A stretch of 64,000 bases of DNA from G964291335 sp964291335 (lineage in GTDB: Bacteria > Chloroflexota > Dehalococcoidia > Lucifugimonadales > UBA3495): the NCBI GenBank assembly GCA_964291335.2, contig OZ219748.1:620001-684000 (forward strand), written 5' to 3'. The position numbers and the translations under genes were made by a program. Every line of letters begins with the position of its first letter. Positions within the stretch are counted from its first letter, which is position 1. Shown here piece after piece: positions 1 to 6,322 of this stretch. The notes under the pieces were generated by a model. The model worked only from the letters and a program-made list of their open reading frames with translations. It searched no databases and was not told where the DNA came from.

Positions 1-60
1 CGGCAGCAGTATCCCCAGTTCAGCCGCCGGCGAAGCGATTTCAGTTGAAGCTTGAGCCAT
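1..60 (-). CDS. 5' end of a truncated gene downstream of cofC
   Basis: Only the first 20 codons are in the window; the protein begins MAQASTEIASPAAELGILLP and runs off the left edge. The ATG has a good ribosome binding site (GCGAGG, about 5-10 bases upstream) and overlaps the end of cofC by about 20 bases, so it is probably the last visible member of the F420 operon. The string ELGILLP resembles the first beta strand of LLM-class flavin/F420-dependent oxidoreductases, which would fit the context, but 20 residues cannot prove a family. Confidence 0.5.
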   Translation of the reverse strand, partial: MAQASTEIASPAAELGILLP

Positions 61-739
61 CGTCGCCTCGCTGGCTGGCCATTTCGGCGGTGTCAGCCGG
101 CTTGACGCCAGGCATCAGTCGTTGCAGCAAATCCGGCTCCTTCTGTCGGAACATTTCCAGGTCTTCCCAGATATCCAGGTCGTACCCCAGGCCTTCGCTG
201 TAACAAATAGATACCGAGATACCCAGCCTGGCAGCCTGGCTCAGGTGTTTGCTGAAGCTGCGGTTGCCCAATTCCGGCTTGAACGCCAGTTTTGGTGGAA
301 TCAATATCCCGTTAGTGCCGGAATCCCGGCGCGCCGGCGCCAGTACGATGTTCCGACCATGGCCGGCCGAGCGCAGAAGGGTAGTCAGGTCTCCGGCTTT
401 CAGGAAGGGTAAATCTCCGGGAATATAGAGGGCGCCATAACCCCGCGCCGATGCCCGGTCAAAGGATTTATCCATTGTATCGTTCAGGTTGCGCCCCGGG
501 TCTTCCATCCAAAGGCCGTCAAAGTTACGGGTCAGGTTGCGAATCCGCCAATCTCCCCCAACCACCCAGAAGAGTTCCAGCGAGGCGCCTTTGATTGCCA
601 TGATTACCCGGCGCAGCATTCCGAGTACCAGGTCGCCTCGCTCTTCGGCAGTCATGTGGCGAGATAACCGGGTTTTGCATTCAGCCAGCGGCTTCATCGG
701 GATAATGGGGATAATGCCACTTTCAACCGGCGACGTCAT
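41..739 (-). CDS. cofC: 2-phospho-L-lactate (or phosphoenolpyruvate) guanylyltransferase
   Basis: CofC activates the lactyl or enolpyruvyl phosphate with GTP, giving the substrate that CofD uses in coenzyme F420 assembly. The 232-residue product has the nucleotidyltransferase fold start IIPMKPLAECKTRLS (Lys/Arg-rich phosphate-binding segment near residues 10-25), the YIPGDLPFL motif with the catalytic-site Asp, and a C-terminal YDLDIWEDL. I chose the internal ATG (MTSPVES) at 739 over an earlier TTG-type start at 763 because it overlaps cofD by only 17 bases. Its place directly after cofD in the cofGHDC series makes the call firm. Whether the substrate is 2-phospholactate or PEP cannot be read from the sequence. 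Confidence 0.85.
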   Translation of the reverse strand: MTSPVESGIIPIIPMKPLAECKTRLSRHMTAEERGDLVLGMLRRVIMAIKGASLELFWVVGGDWRIRNLTRNFDGLWMEDPGRNLNDTMDKSFDRASARGYGALYIPGDLPFLKAGDLTTLLRSAGHGRNIVLAPARRDSGTNGILIPPKLAFKPELGNRSFSKHLSQAARLGISVSICYSEGLGYDLDIWEDLEMFRQKEPDLLQRLMPGVKPADTAEMASQRGDDGSSFN

Positions 740-1694
740 TGCTGCCTCCCGTTTCCAGGACAATTCGGGCCAGCGCCACTTTGTCCGCTTCCCCTCGCAT
801 TATAATCGGCGCTGCCATCGGACGAATACCCAGGTTGGCAATCTGCGGCGCCAGAGAACAATCCTGTTCATCCAGGATGAATACATCGCAAAGATCCCGA
901 TACATTGCCGCCACCCCGACGCTGGTAGCTTCATGCCCCAGTTGAGCCATGAGCCTGGCCGCCGGCCCCTGCACTGCCTGCCCTCCCACAATGGGGCTGA
1001 TTGCCACCCGAACCCGGCCGGAGCGGCGCTGCCGCAAAGACTCCCTGACCCCGGACACGGCCAGCATCGGCCCCAGACTGAGGATTGGGTTGGATGGACA
1101 AAGAACTACCAGGTCCGCTTCAGCGAGGGCGGAGGAAAAACCCGGCGAGGGCTGTGCCGCAACCGCACCCCGGTACTCTACCTGCCGCGCCGCCGGCTCG
1201 CTGCGATGCCGGACAAAATAGTCCTGCATGGCCAGAACGCCGGCTTCCGTGTCAAGAAAAGTACGCACCGGGTCATCGGACATAGGCATTATCGTATGGA
1301 CAACCCCCAAAGCCCGGCATAACTCGGCGGTAACGCCGGATAGAGTAGCGCCTTCCTTAAGCAGCTGGGTGCGCCGGATATGGGTCGCCAGGTCTCGATC
1401 CCCCAGGTTAAACCAGGTTTCCGCGCCGTATCGCCCCAGCATCTCCAGGGCGCGGAAGGTCTCTCCGGCTATCCCCCAGCCGGTGGCCGGGTTGGCCAAC
1501 CCGGCCAGAGTGTATAGCATGGTATCCAGGTCCGGAGAAACGTGCAGACCGTGGAAAGTCTCATCGTCTCCGGTATTAACCGCAATGGTGAGCCGGCCCG
1601 GCGGCAACAACCGGGCCAGCCCCAGGGCCAGCTTGGCGCCGCCGACGCCGCCGGCCAGGGCCAGCACATTATTTGAATACGACGGGTATGACAC
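723..1694 (-). CDS. cofD: 2-phospho-L-lactate transferase (F420-0 synthase)
   Basis: CofD transfers the activated lactyl/enolpyruvyl phosphate onto the deazaflavin FO to make F420-0 (or dehydro-F420-0). The 323-residue protein has the family's N-terminal GGVGGAK loop (residues 15-21), then AVNTGDD and LSPDLDT-like segments (here VSPDLDTMLY) and CPSNPILSLGPML, all typical of CofD. Length is normal for the family. The start is a GTG at 1694, 17 bases after the cofH stop; no strong Shine-Dalgarno is visible, so translational coupling to cofH is likely. It is the third gene of a minus-strand cofG-cofH-cofD-cofC operon. Confidence 0.93.
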   Translation of the reverse strand: MSYPSYSNNVLALAGGVGGAKLALGLARLLPPGRLTIAVNTGDDETFHGLHVSPDLDTMLYTLAGLANPATGWGIAGETFRALEMLGRYGAETWFNLGDRDLATHIRRTQLLKEGATLSGVTAELCRALGVVHTIMPMSDDPVRTFLDTEAGVLAMQDYFVRHRSEPAARQVEYRGAVAAQPSPGFSSALAEADLVVLCPSNPILSLGPMLAVSGVRESLRQRRSGRVRVAISPIVGGQAVQGPAARLMAQLGHEATSVGVAAMYRDLCDVFILDEQDCSLAPQIANLGIRPMAAPIIMRGEADKVALARIVLETGGSNDVAG

Positions 1695-1711
1695 CGTGCT
1701 GCCGCAGCGCC

Positions 1712-3043
1712 TCAGGGACGGCTTTTCGCCGCCGGCTGGGTGGCTTGCCGGGGGTGCTCGAACCGGAAAGTGTCCAGCTTAACCAAACGCTGGTAAGAAC
1801 CGAAAATCGCCTCCACATCCTCGCCCACCAGGTCCAGAGGGTCAACCTGGCTGTCATCCTGGCCGAACACCCGCTTAACCTGATAGGTGGTATAGCGCTC
1901 GGCCGGCACGCGGCCGGCCTGGCGAATCATCTGGCGGAACTCAGCAGGCCGCATCAGCTGCCCATGCCGGGCGCCGGCCGAAGTAGAAATACTCTCGTTA
2001 ATCAGGGTGCCACCCAGGTCGTTAACGCCGGCGGTCAGCAGCAACTGAGACATCCGGCTGCCTTCCTTAACCCATGAGGCCTGAATATTAGGAATCCAGT
2101 TGTTCAACATAATGCGCGCTACCGCGTGAACCCTGATAACATCCATTCCGGTGGGGCCGGGCCGCACGTTGGGCGTCAGGTTCTGCATAAACATAGGGGC
2201 TTCGGTGTTGACAAAACTCAGCGGCACAAACTCGGTAAAGCCCCCGGTGTCCTGCTGAATATCACGAAGCAACCCTATGTGCCGGGCAATCTGTTCATTG
2301 GTTTCCAGGTGCCCGAACATTACCGTAGCGGTGGTGGGAATGCCCAGTTGGTGGGCCGTGGTAATCACCTCTACCCACTGGTCAACGCTAATCCGCCCGG
2401 GGGATATGCGGTCGCGCAGTTCCTGGTCCAGGATTTCCGCCGAGGTTCCGGGGAGGCTGCCCACGCCCGCCTGCCGCAAGCCTTGCAGGTACTCGCGGAT
2501 GGTGCAGCGGGACCGCACTGAGCCATAAAGCACCTCCTCCGGCGAAAAACCGTGAATGTGCATCTCCGGCAGTTCTTCGGTAATCGCCCGGCACAGCTTT
2601 ATGTAAAGGCCCCCTTCCATTTGCGGAGGCAAGCCAGCCTGAATACAGACTTCCGTAGCCCCGTACTCCCAGGCCTCCCGGGCTCGCCGGACAATCTCAT
2701 CAACCGGCAGAAAATAGCCCTCTTCCTCGCGAAAGTCCCGGCTGAAAGCGCAAAACCCGCAGCGCTTGATGCAAACATTGGTAAAGTTAACATTGCGGTT
2801 AACCACGTAGGTAACCAAGTCGCCCACAGTACGACGGCGCAACTCGTCGGCCACCATAGTCAAGGCGTTGAACTCCAACCCGCCGGCGGCCAGCAAAGCT
2901 GACGCGTCGGCAATGGAAACATCCTTGCCGGCCAGAGCGTCATCCAGCGGACGGGCTGCCGTCGGGTTGAGCCGGGAAAGCAAGGATGAAAGGCTGCTGG
3001 CGCTGGCGCGGTCAACAGCCGGCTGGTCAATTCCTTCGGACAT
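1712..3043 (-). CDS. cofH: FO synthase subunit 2 (5-amino-6-(D-ribitylamino)uracil--L-tyrosine 4-hydroxyphenyl transferase)
   Basis: A radical SAM enzyme that, with CofG, builds the deazaflavin chromophore FO from tyrosine and a riboflavin precursor. The iron-sulfur motif C-x3-C-x2-C is visible as CIKRCGFC at residues 91-98, followed by SRDFREEEGYFL. The C-terminal MFGHLET, EFVPLSF and ASWVKEG segments are typical of CofH. The 443-residue length is a little longer than usual because of a poorly conserved N-terminus. The ATG is preceded by GGAGG. It overlaps the end of cofG by 17 bases, indicating one transcript. In many actinobacteria CofG and CofH are fused (FbiC); here they are separate, as in archaea and cyanobacteria. 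Confidence 0.93.
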   Translation of the reverse strand: MSEGIDQPAVDRASASSLSSLLSRLNPTAARPLDDALAGKDVSIADASALLAAGGLEFNALTMVADELRRRTVGDLVTYVVNRNVNFTNVCIKRCGFCAFSRDFREEEGYFLPVDEIVRRAREAWEYGATEVCIQAGLPPQMEGGLYIKLCRAITEELPEMHIHGFSPEEVLYGSVRSRCTIREYLQGLRQAGVGSLPGTSAEILDQELRDRISPGRISVDQWVEVITTAHQLGIPTTATVMFGHLETNEQIARHIGLLRDIQQDTGGFTEFVPLSFVNTEAPMFMQNLTPNVRPGPTGMDVIRVHAVARIMLNNWIPNIQASWVKEGSRMSQLLLTAGVNDLGGTLINESISTSAGARHGQLMRPAEFRQMIRQAGRVPAERYTTYQVKRVFGQDDSQVDPLDLVGEDVEAIFGSYQRLVKLDTFRFEHPRQATQPAAKSRP

Positions 3044-4298
3044 ACCGTTCCATTCCTCCCTTTACGTACCCCTGCTCGTCCGCTCGCGACCTTATCCGCT
3101 CTCGCAAGGGGAGCGGAAGCCGGCTTTGCGAACCCATAAAATACTCCGGATAAACCGGCAGCCGAGGACGCAGCTCAAACCCTTTTTCAATCGTCTCAGC
3201 CTGCAAGTCGGCCAGCCCGGGCCAGGGCGCTTCCGGGTTTACGTAGTCGATGGTCAGCGGGGAAACTCCGCCCCAGTCATTGATGCCGGCCAGAAGAGCG
3301 GCCGGATAGTCCCGCGCGTTCAAGTTGGGCGGCGCTTGCAGGTTGGCTTCCGGCCCCAGCAGAATACGCGCCACTGCGGCCGTCCAGAGCAGTTCATCGG
3401 CCGGCGCATCGGCAGCTCCGGCCATCGGCGTATCGGGTTTTGCCCGAAAGTTCTGGATAATTACCTCCTGAATGTGCCCATAAGTTCGGTGCAGACGGCG
3501 AATAGCCAACAGGGCTTCAACGCGCTCCTGACGCGTTTCACCGATGCCGATTAACAGCCCGGTAGTGAAGGGAATGCCCAGTTCGCCGGCCAGCTCCAGC
3601 GTGCGCAGCCGCACTCTGGGCCGCTTGCTGGGAGCAAATTCGTGGGGGCCGCCCTTCCCGTACAGCCGCGGGCTGACGCTTTCCAGCATTAAACCCATCG
3701 AGGGATTATACGGCTGCAAGGCCGCCAACTCCCGCCGACTCATCGTTCCCGGGTTGGCATGGGGCAACAGAGATGTCTCCTCCAGCACCATACGACACAT
3801 GGCGGACAGGTATTCCAAAGTAGTTGCGTAGCCCCGCCGCCGCAGCCATTCCCGGGCTTCCGGGTAGCGCTGTTCCGGCCGTTCTCCCAGAGTAAAAAGC
3901 GCTTCGGAGCAGCCCAGCCGCTGTCCGGCCCGGGCTACTTTCAACACTTCTTCAGGAGACAAGTATAGTTCAGGGGCAGTATCCGGGCTTTGACGGAAAG
4001 TACAGTAGCCGCAAAAATCCCGACAAAGGCGGGTCAAAGGAATGAACACCTTGGGCGAGAAGGTAACCGTTTTCCCTTTGCCCCGGTCGCGCAACCCGGC
4101 AGCAGCGGCGCACAGGTCAGAAAGGGGAAAGGCTGCCGGGTCAACCAACTGCAAGGCCTGCCGGTCGTCTGTTTCCCTTTCCGTTGCAAACCTGGCCAAC
4201 CGGCTTCGGCAAGCCGCAACCGACAGCGCCCCTTCCTTGCTGGCGGAAGTGGAAAGGGCAGTTGCGTCCGAAATCGGGCCGGTGGCTGGTGCGGTCAA
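3027..4298 (-). CDS. cofG: FO synthase subunit 1 (7,8-didemethyl-8-hydroxy-5-deazariboflavin synthase)
   Basis: Radical SAM partner of CofH in FO formation. The C-x3-C-x2-C cluster motif is CRDFCGYC at residues 92-99, preceded by FIPLTRLCRDFC, which is characteristic of CofG. Further family segments are LLPHANPGTMSRRE, GLMLESVSPRL and the glycine-rich FTTGLLIGIGETRQER. The product is 423 residues. The start is uncertain: the longest frame begins at a TTG at 4298 with only a weak GGGG upstream, and the first 60 residues are not recognisably conserved. It is the first gene of the visible F420 operon. Confidence 0.92.
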   Translation of the reverse strand: MTAPATGPISDATALSTSASKEGALSVAACRSRLARFATERETDDRQALQLVDPAAFPLSDLCAAAAGLRDRGKGKTVTFSPKVFIPLTRLCRDFCGYCTFRQSPDTAPELYLSPEEVLKVARAGQRLGCSEALFTLGERPEQRYPEAREWLRRRGYATTLEYLSAMCRMVLEETSLLPHANPGTMSRRELAALQPYNPSMGLMLESVSPRLYGKGGPHEFAPSKRPRVRLRTLELAGELGIPFTTGLLIGIGETRQERVEALLAIRRLHRTYGHIQEVIIQNFRAKPDTPMAGAADAPADELLWTAAVARILLGPEANLQAPPNLNARDYPAALLAGINDWGGVSPLTIDYVNPEAPWPGLADLQAETIEKGFELRPRLPVYPEYFMGSQSRLPLPLRERIRSRADEQGYVKGGMERYVRRN

Positions 4299-4519
4299 GC
4301 TAACCCCGCATTATTAAAGTTCGTGCGCCCTGAATGTAGATGGTCATTTTACTCTCTGCGGATACCTCTAGCAACCGGAGCTGCGGGCTGACAATTCTCG
4401 CCAGAGCGCCCTACCCGGCCAAGGCCGGCGTCCCGGTATGCCCGGGCTAACCCACCTGCTGCCGAGGATTATGCCCCGGGTATTCACAAAAAATCAGCCC
4501 GGCATGCCCGAGCTGATCG
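4299..4519. other. Short intergenic region upstream of cofG
   Basis: About 220 bases between cofG and the NIPSNAP-like gene. Apart from the terminator hairpin described separately, I see no gene. The promoter of the cof operon must lie here or overlap the upstream gene, but no clear -35/-10 pair could be chosen. Confidence 0.4.
4488..4516 (-). terminator. Rho-independent terminator of the NIPSNAP-like gene
   Basis: On the minus strand a stem of nine pairs (TCAGCTCGG pairing with CCGGGCTGA, one G-U wobble) closes a short loop and is followed by six T residues, immediately after the 4520 stop codon. Confidence 0.75.
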
Positions 4520-4843
4520 CTACTGCATCGGCGAGTATTCCGTGGGACGCAGAATCATGTTGCGCACCCGGGCATTGATGGGGCCATCCTTTTCCGTCTC
4601 GGCCCGCACTTGCTGCCAGCCCGGGTCAGCCTGAAAGGCGGCCCACTTGCTTTCCCGGTCAGCCAGGCTGTCGTAGCCCAACATATAGACCAGCTGGTTG
4701 CTGACGCCGATGTCCTCTGTCCAGAAACCGACAACGTGAATGCCGTGCTTCCGGAAGAAATCAAGAGTATGGCTGGCAAAGCGGGCATTCAAGTCCGGCA
4801 GCCGGCCGGGTATCGTTTCGTAGATACGCAATTCGTAAATCAT
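4520..4843 (-). CDS. NIPSNAP-family dimeric alpha/beta-barrel protein
   Basis: A 107-residue protein starting MIYELRIYE and containing HTLDFFRKHGI, VGFWTEDIG and LVYMLGYDSLADRESKW, the standard pattern of NIPSNAP proteins, which form small ferredoxin-like dimers. The biochemical role of bacterial members is not established. An ATG four codons upstream exists, but the chosen ATG at 4843 has a strong GGGAGG spaced 4-6 bases upstream. It stands alone between ruvB and the cof operon, with its own terminator. Confidence 0.8.
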   Translation of the reverse strand: MIYELRIYETIPGRLPDLNARFASHTLDFFRKHGIHVVGFWTEDIGVSNQLVYMLGYDSLADRESKWAAFQADPGWQQVRAETEKDGPINARVRNMILRPTEYSPMQ

Positions 4844-4907
4844 GACGCCTCCCAAAATGGTTGCTGAACAATCTCAAAAGGACCGCAGCAAAATATGATG
4901 CCGGAAA

Positions 4908-5972
4908 TCAAAACCCGGTCAGGCGGCCCTGGTCGCCGGGCTCTTCGGCTCCTTTCCAGAAACGGCCCAGATGCTCGTAGGCATGGCGGGTAGCCATGCG
5001 TCCCCGGGGGGTGCGTTCCAGGAAACCCAGCTGCATCAGATAAGGCTCCCAAACCTCCATCACCGTGTTCGAATCCTCGCTTATTGAGGAGGCCAGGGTT
5101 TCCAGGCCCACCGGCCCGCCATTGAACTTGTCGATAATGTTATTGAGCAGCTTGTGGTCTGCTGCGTCCAGCCCCAACTGGTCCACCCGCAACCGATCAA
5201 GGGCCTCCTGCGCCACCGCGCCGGTTATCTCGTTATCGGCCAGCACCAGCGCGTAGTCTCTGGTACGCTTAAGCAGCCGATTGGCAACGCGCGGGGTGCC
5301 CCTTGACCGGGCGGCAATCTGGGAGGCCCCCGCAGCATCGGCGGTAACGCCCAGGATAGCCGCCGACCGCTGTACGACCAGTTCCATATCCGGCTGGTCG
5401 TAGTATTCCAGCCGGAAAACCGAGCCGAAACGGTCGCGAAGGGGCCCGCTAATCAGGGAAAAGCGGGTGGTAGCCCCGATTAAAGTGAAGGGGCTGATAC
5501 GCAGGTTTATGCTGCGCGCCGCCAGCCCTTTCCCGACCATCCAGGAAAGGAAGAAATCCTCCATGGCTGAATAAAGCACTTCCTCTACTACCCGGTGCAG
5601 CCGATGAATTTCGTCAATAAACAGAATGTCGTCGGGCTGCAACGCAGTAAGGATGGCCGCCATATCGCCGGCGCGCTCAATGGCCGGGCCGGAGGTTACC
5701 TTGATGTTGACGCCCATTTCGTGGGCAATGATATGGGCCAGGGTGGTTTTGCCCAAACCCGGGGGGCCATAAAGTATAATATGATCCAGCGGTTCGCCGC
5801 GCTGCCTGGCCGCCTGGATGCCAATGCTCAAGTTATCTTTGACCGGAGACTGGCCGACAAACTCGGCGAGCCGCCGCGGCCGCAGCGAAACGTCCAGCGG
5901 GACATCCTCCTGCTGGGCGGCGTCAGAGACTATTCGTTCTTGCGGCGCGGCGTTGCTTTCTAAATCAGCCAA
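4908..5972 (-). CDS. ruvB: Holliday junction branch-migration ATPase
   Basis: RuvB is the hexameric AAA+ motor that drives Holliday junction migration with RuvA. Visible motifs are Walker A GPPGLGKTT, Walker B FIDEIHR, sensor I IGATTR, the arginine finger region RDRFGS, and a C-terminal winged helix ending FLERTPRGRMATRHAYEHLG. A longer frame opens at a TTG at 5993. I place the start at the TTG at 5972 because AGG sits at proper distance before it, but either is possible. Unusually it is not next to ruvA and ruvC, which lie 18 kb away (23580-24686). Confidence 0.93.
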   Translation of the reverse strand: MADLESNAAPQERIVSDAAQQEDVPLDVSLRPRRLAEFVGQSPVKDNLSIGIQAARQRGEPLDHIILYGPPGLGKTTLAHIIAHEMGVNIKVTSGPAIERAGDMAAILTALQPDDILFIDEIHRLHRVVEEVLYSAMEDFFLSWMVGKGLAARSINLRISPFTLIGATTRFSLISGPLRDRFGSVFRLEYYDQPDMELVVQRSAAILGVTADAAGASQIAARSRGTPRVANRLLKRTRDYALVLADNEITGAVAQEALDRLRVDQLGLDAADHKLLNNIIDKFNGGPVGLETLASSISEDSNTVMEVWEPYLMQLGFLERTPRGRMATRHAYEHLGRFWKGAEEPGDQGRLTGF

Positions 5973-6086
5973 AACGTACCTGAAAGGCGCCAATGGGCGG
6001 TGGACAACGGCGCCGGAAGGCTTGCGGGCAGGAACTTCCCCTGCGGCTCATTCTAGGGTGGGCCGGTTCAAGCGTCAAGGAATGCC

Positions 6087-6094
6087 GCGTCAGG
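6087..6094. repeat. Left 8-bp target-site duplication (GCGTCAGG)
   Basis: GCGTCAGG lies directly before the first terminal repeat at 6095 and recurs directly after the opposite terminal repeat at 8719-8726. An 8-bp direct repeat flush with both inverted ends is what an IS1-type insertion (8-10 bp duplication) leaves. The identity actually continues leftward for a further 8 bases (GGAATGCC), which on the right side is the repeat tip itself. Confidence 0.75.
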
Positions 6095-6242
6095 GGTATT
6101 CCCAATGCGCGTTGGTGTATCGTTCCCCCGCCCACGCGGGGATAGACCGCGAGCGGTATTCCCAATGCGTGTTGGTGTATCGCTGCGGAGCGAAGTCCGG
6201 GGAGAGCATTAACCGGTATTCCCAATGTGTGTTGGTGTATCC
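6095..6242 (+). repeat. Three tandem copies of the 28-bp element end, exact 60-bp period
   Basis: Copies lie at 6095-6122, 6155-6182 and 6215-6242. Each begins GGTATTCCCAATG, ends TTGGTGTATC(G/C) and differs from the others by one to three bases. The two segments between them are both 32 bp and unlike each other. The 28/32 geometry is that of a type I-E CRISPR array, but the repeat is the terminal sequence of the mobile element rather than a known CRISPR repeat. Confidence 0.8.
6122..6149 (+). repeat. Solitary type I-E CRISPR-like repeat
   Basis: The 28 bases between the first and second element ends read GTTCCCCC-GCCCAC-GCGGGG-ATAGACCG. They form a CCCCGC/GCGGGG hairpin followed by ATAGACCG, which has the form of the type I-E crRNA 5' handle. 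In translation it gives the YPRVGGGT / SIPAWAGE strings that are the usual spurious proteins of I-E arrays. No second copy and no cas gene are in the window. Confidence 0.5.
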
Positions 6243-6271
6243 CTTTAGGCCGGGAACCGGCCCGGGGACTG

Positions 6272-6305
6272 CCGGGTCGCCCGAAGCGTATCGGGCGGAA
6301 CCCGG
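6272..6305 (-). terminator. Strong hairpin after the surface-protein gene
   Basis: CCGGGT-CGCCCGA and TCGGGCG-(GA)-ACCCGG form a stem of about 13 pairs around a six-base loop, about 20 bases past the stop codon at 6323. There is no T-tract, so termination is inferred from position and stability only. Confidence 0.4.
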
Positions 6306-6322
6306 CATGCCCACCGGTCAGG

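Noticed and set aside
6095..6242. True CRISPR array
   Set aside because: Geometry fits, but there are only three repeats, no cas genes are in the window, and the repeat matches the ends of an IS1-type element at 8718 and 63738.
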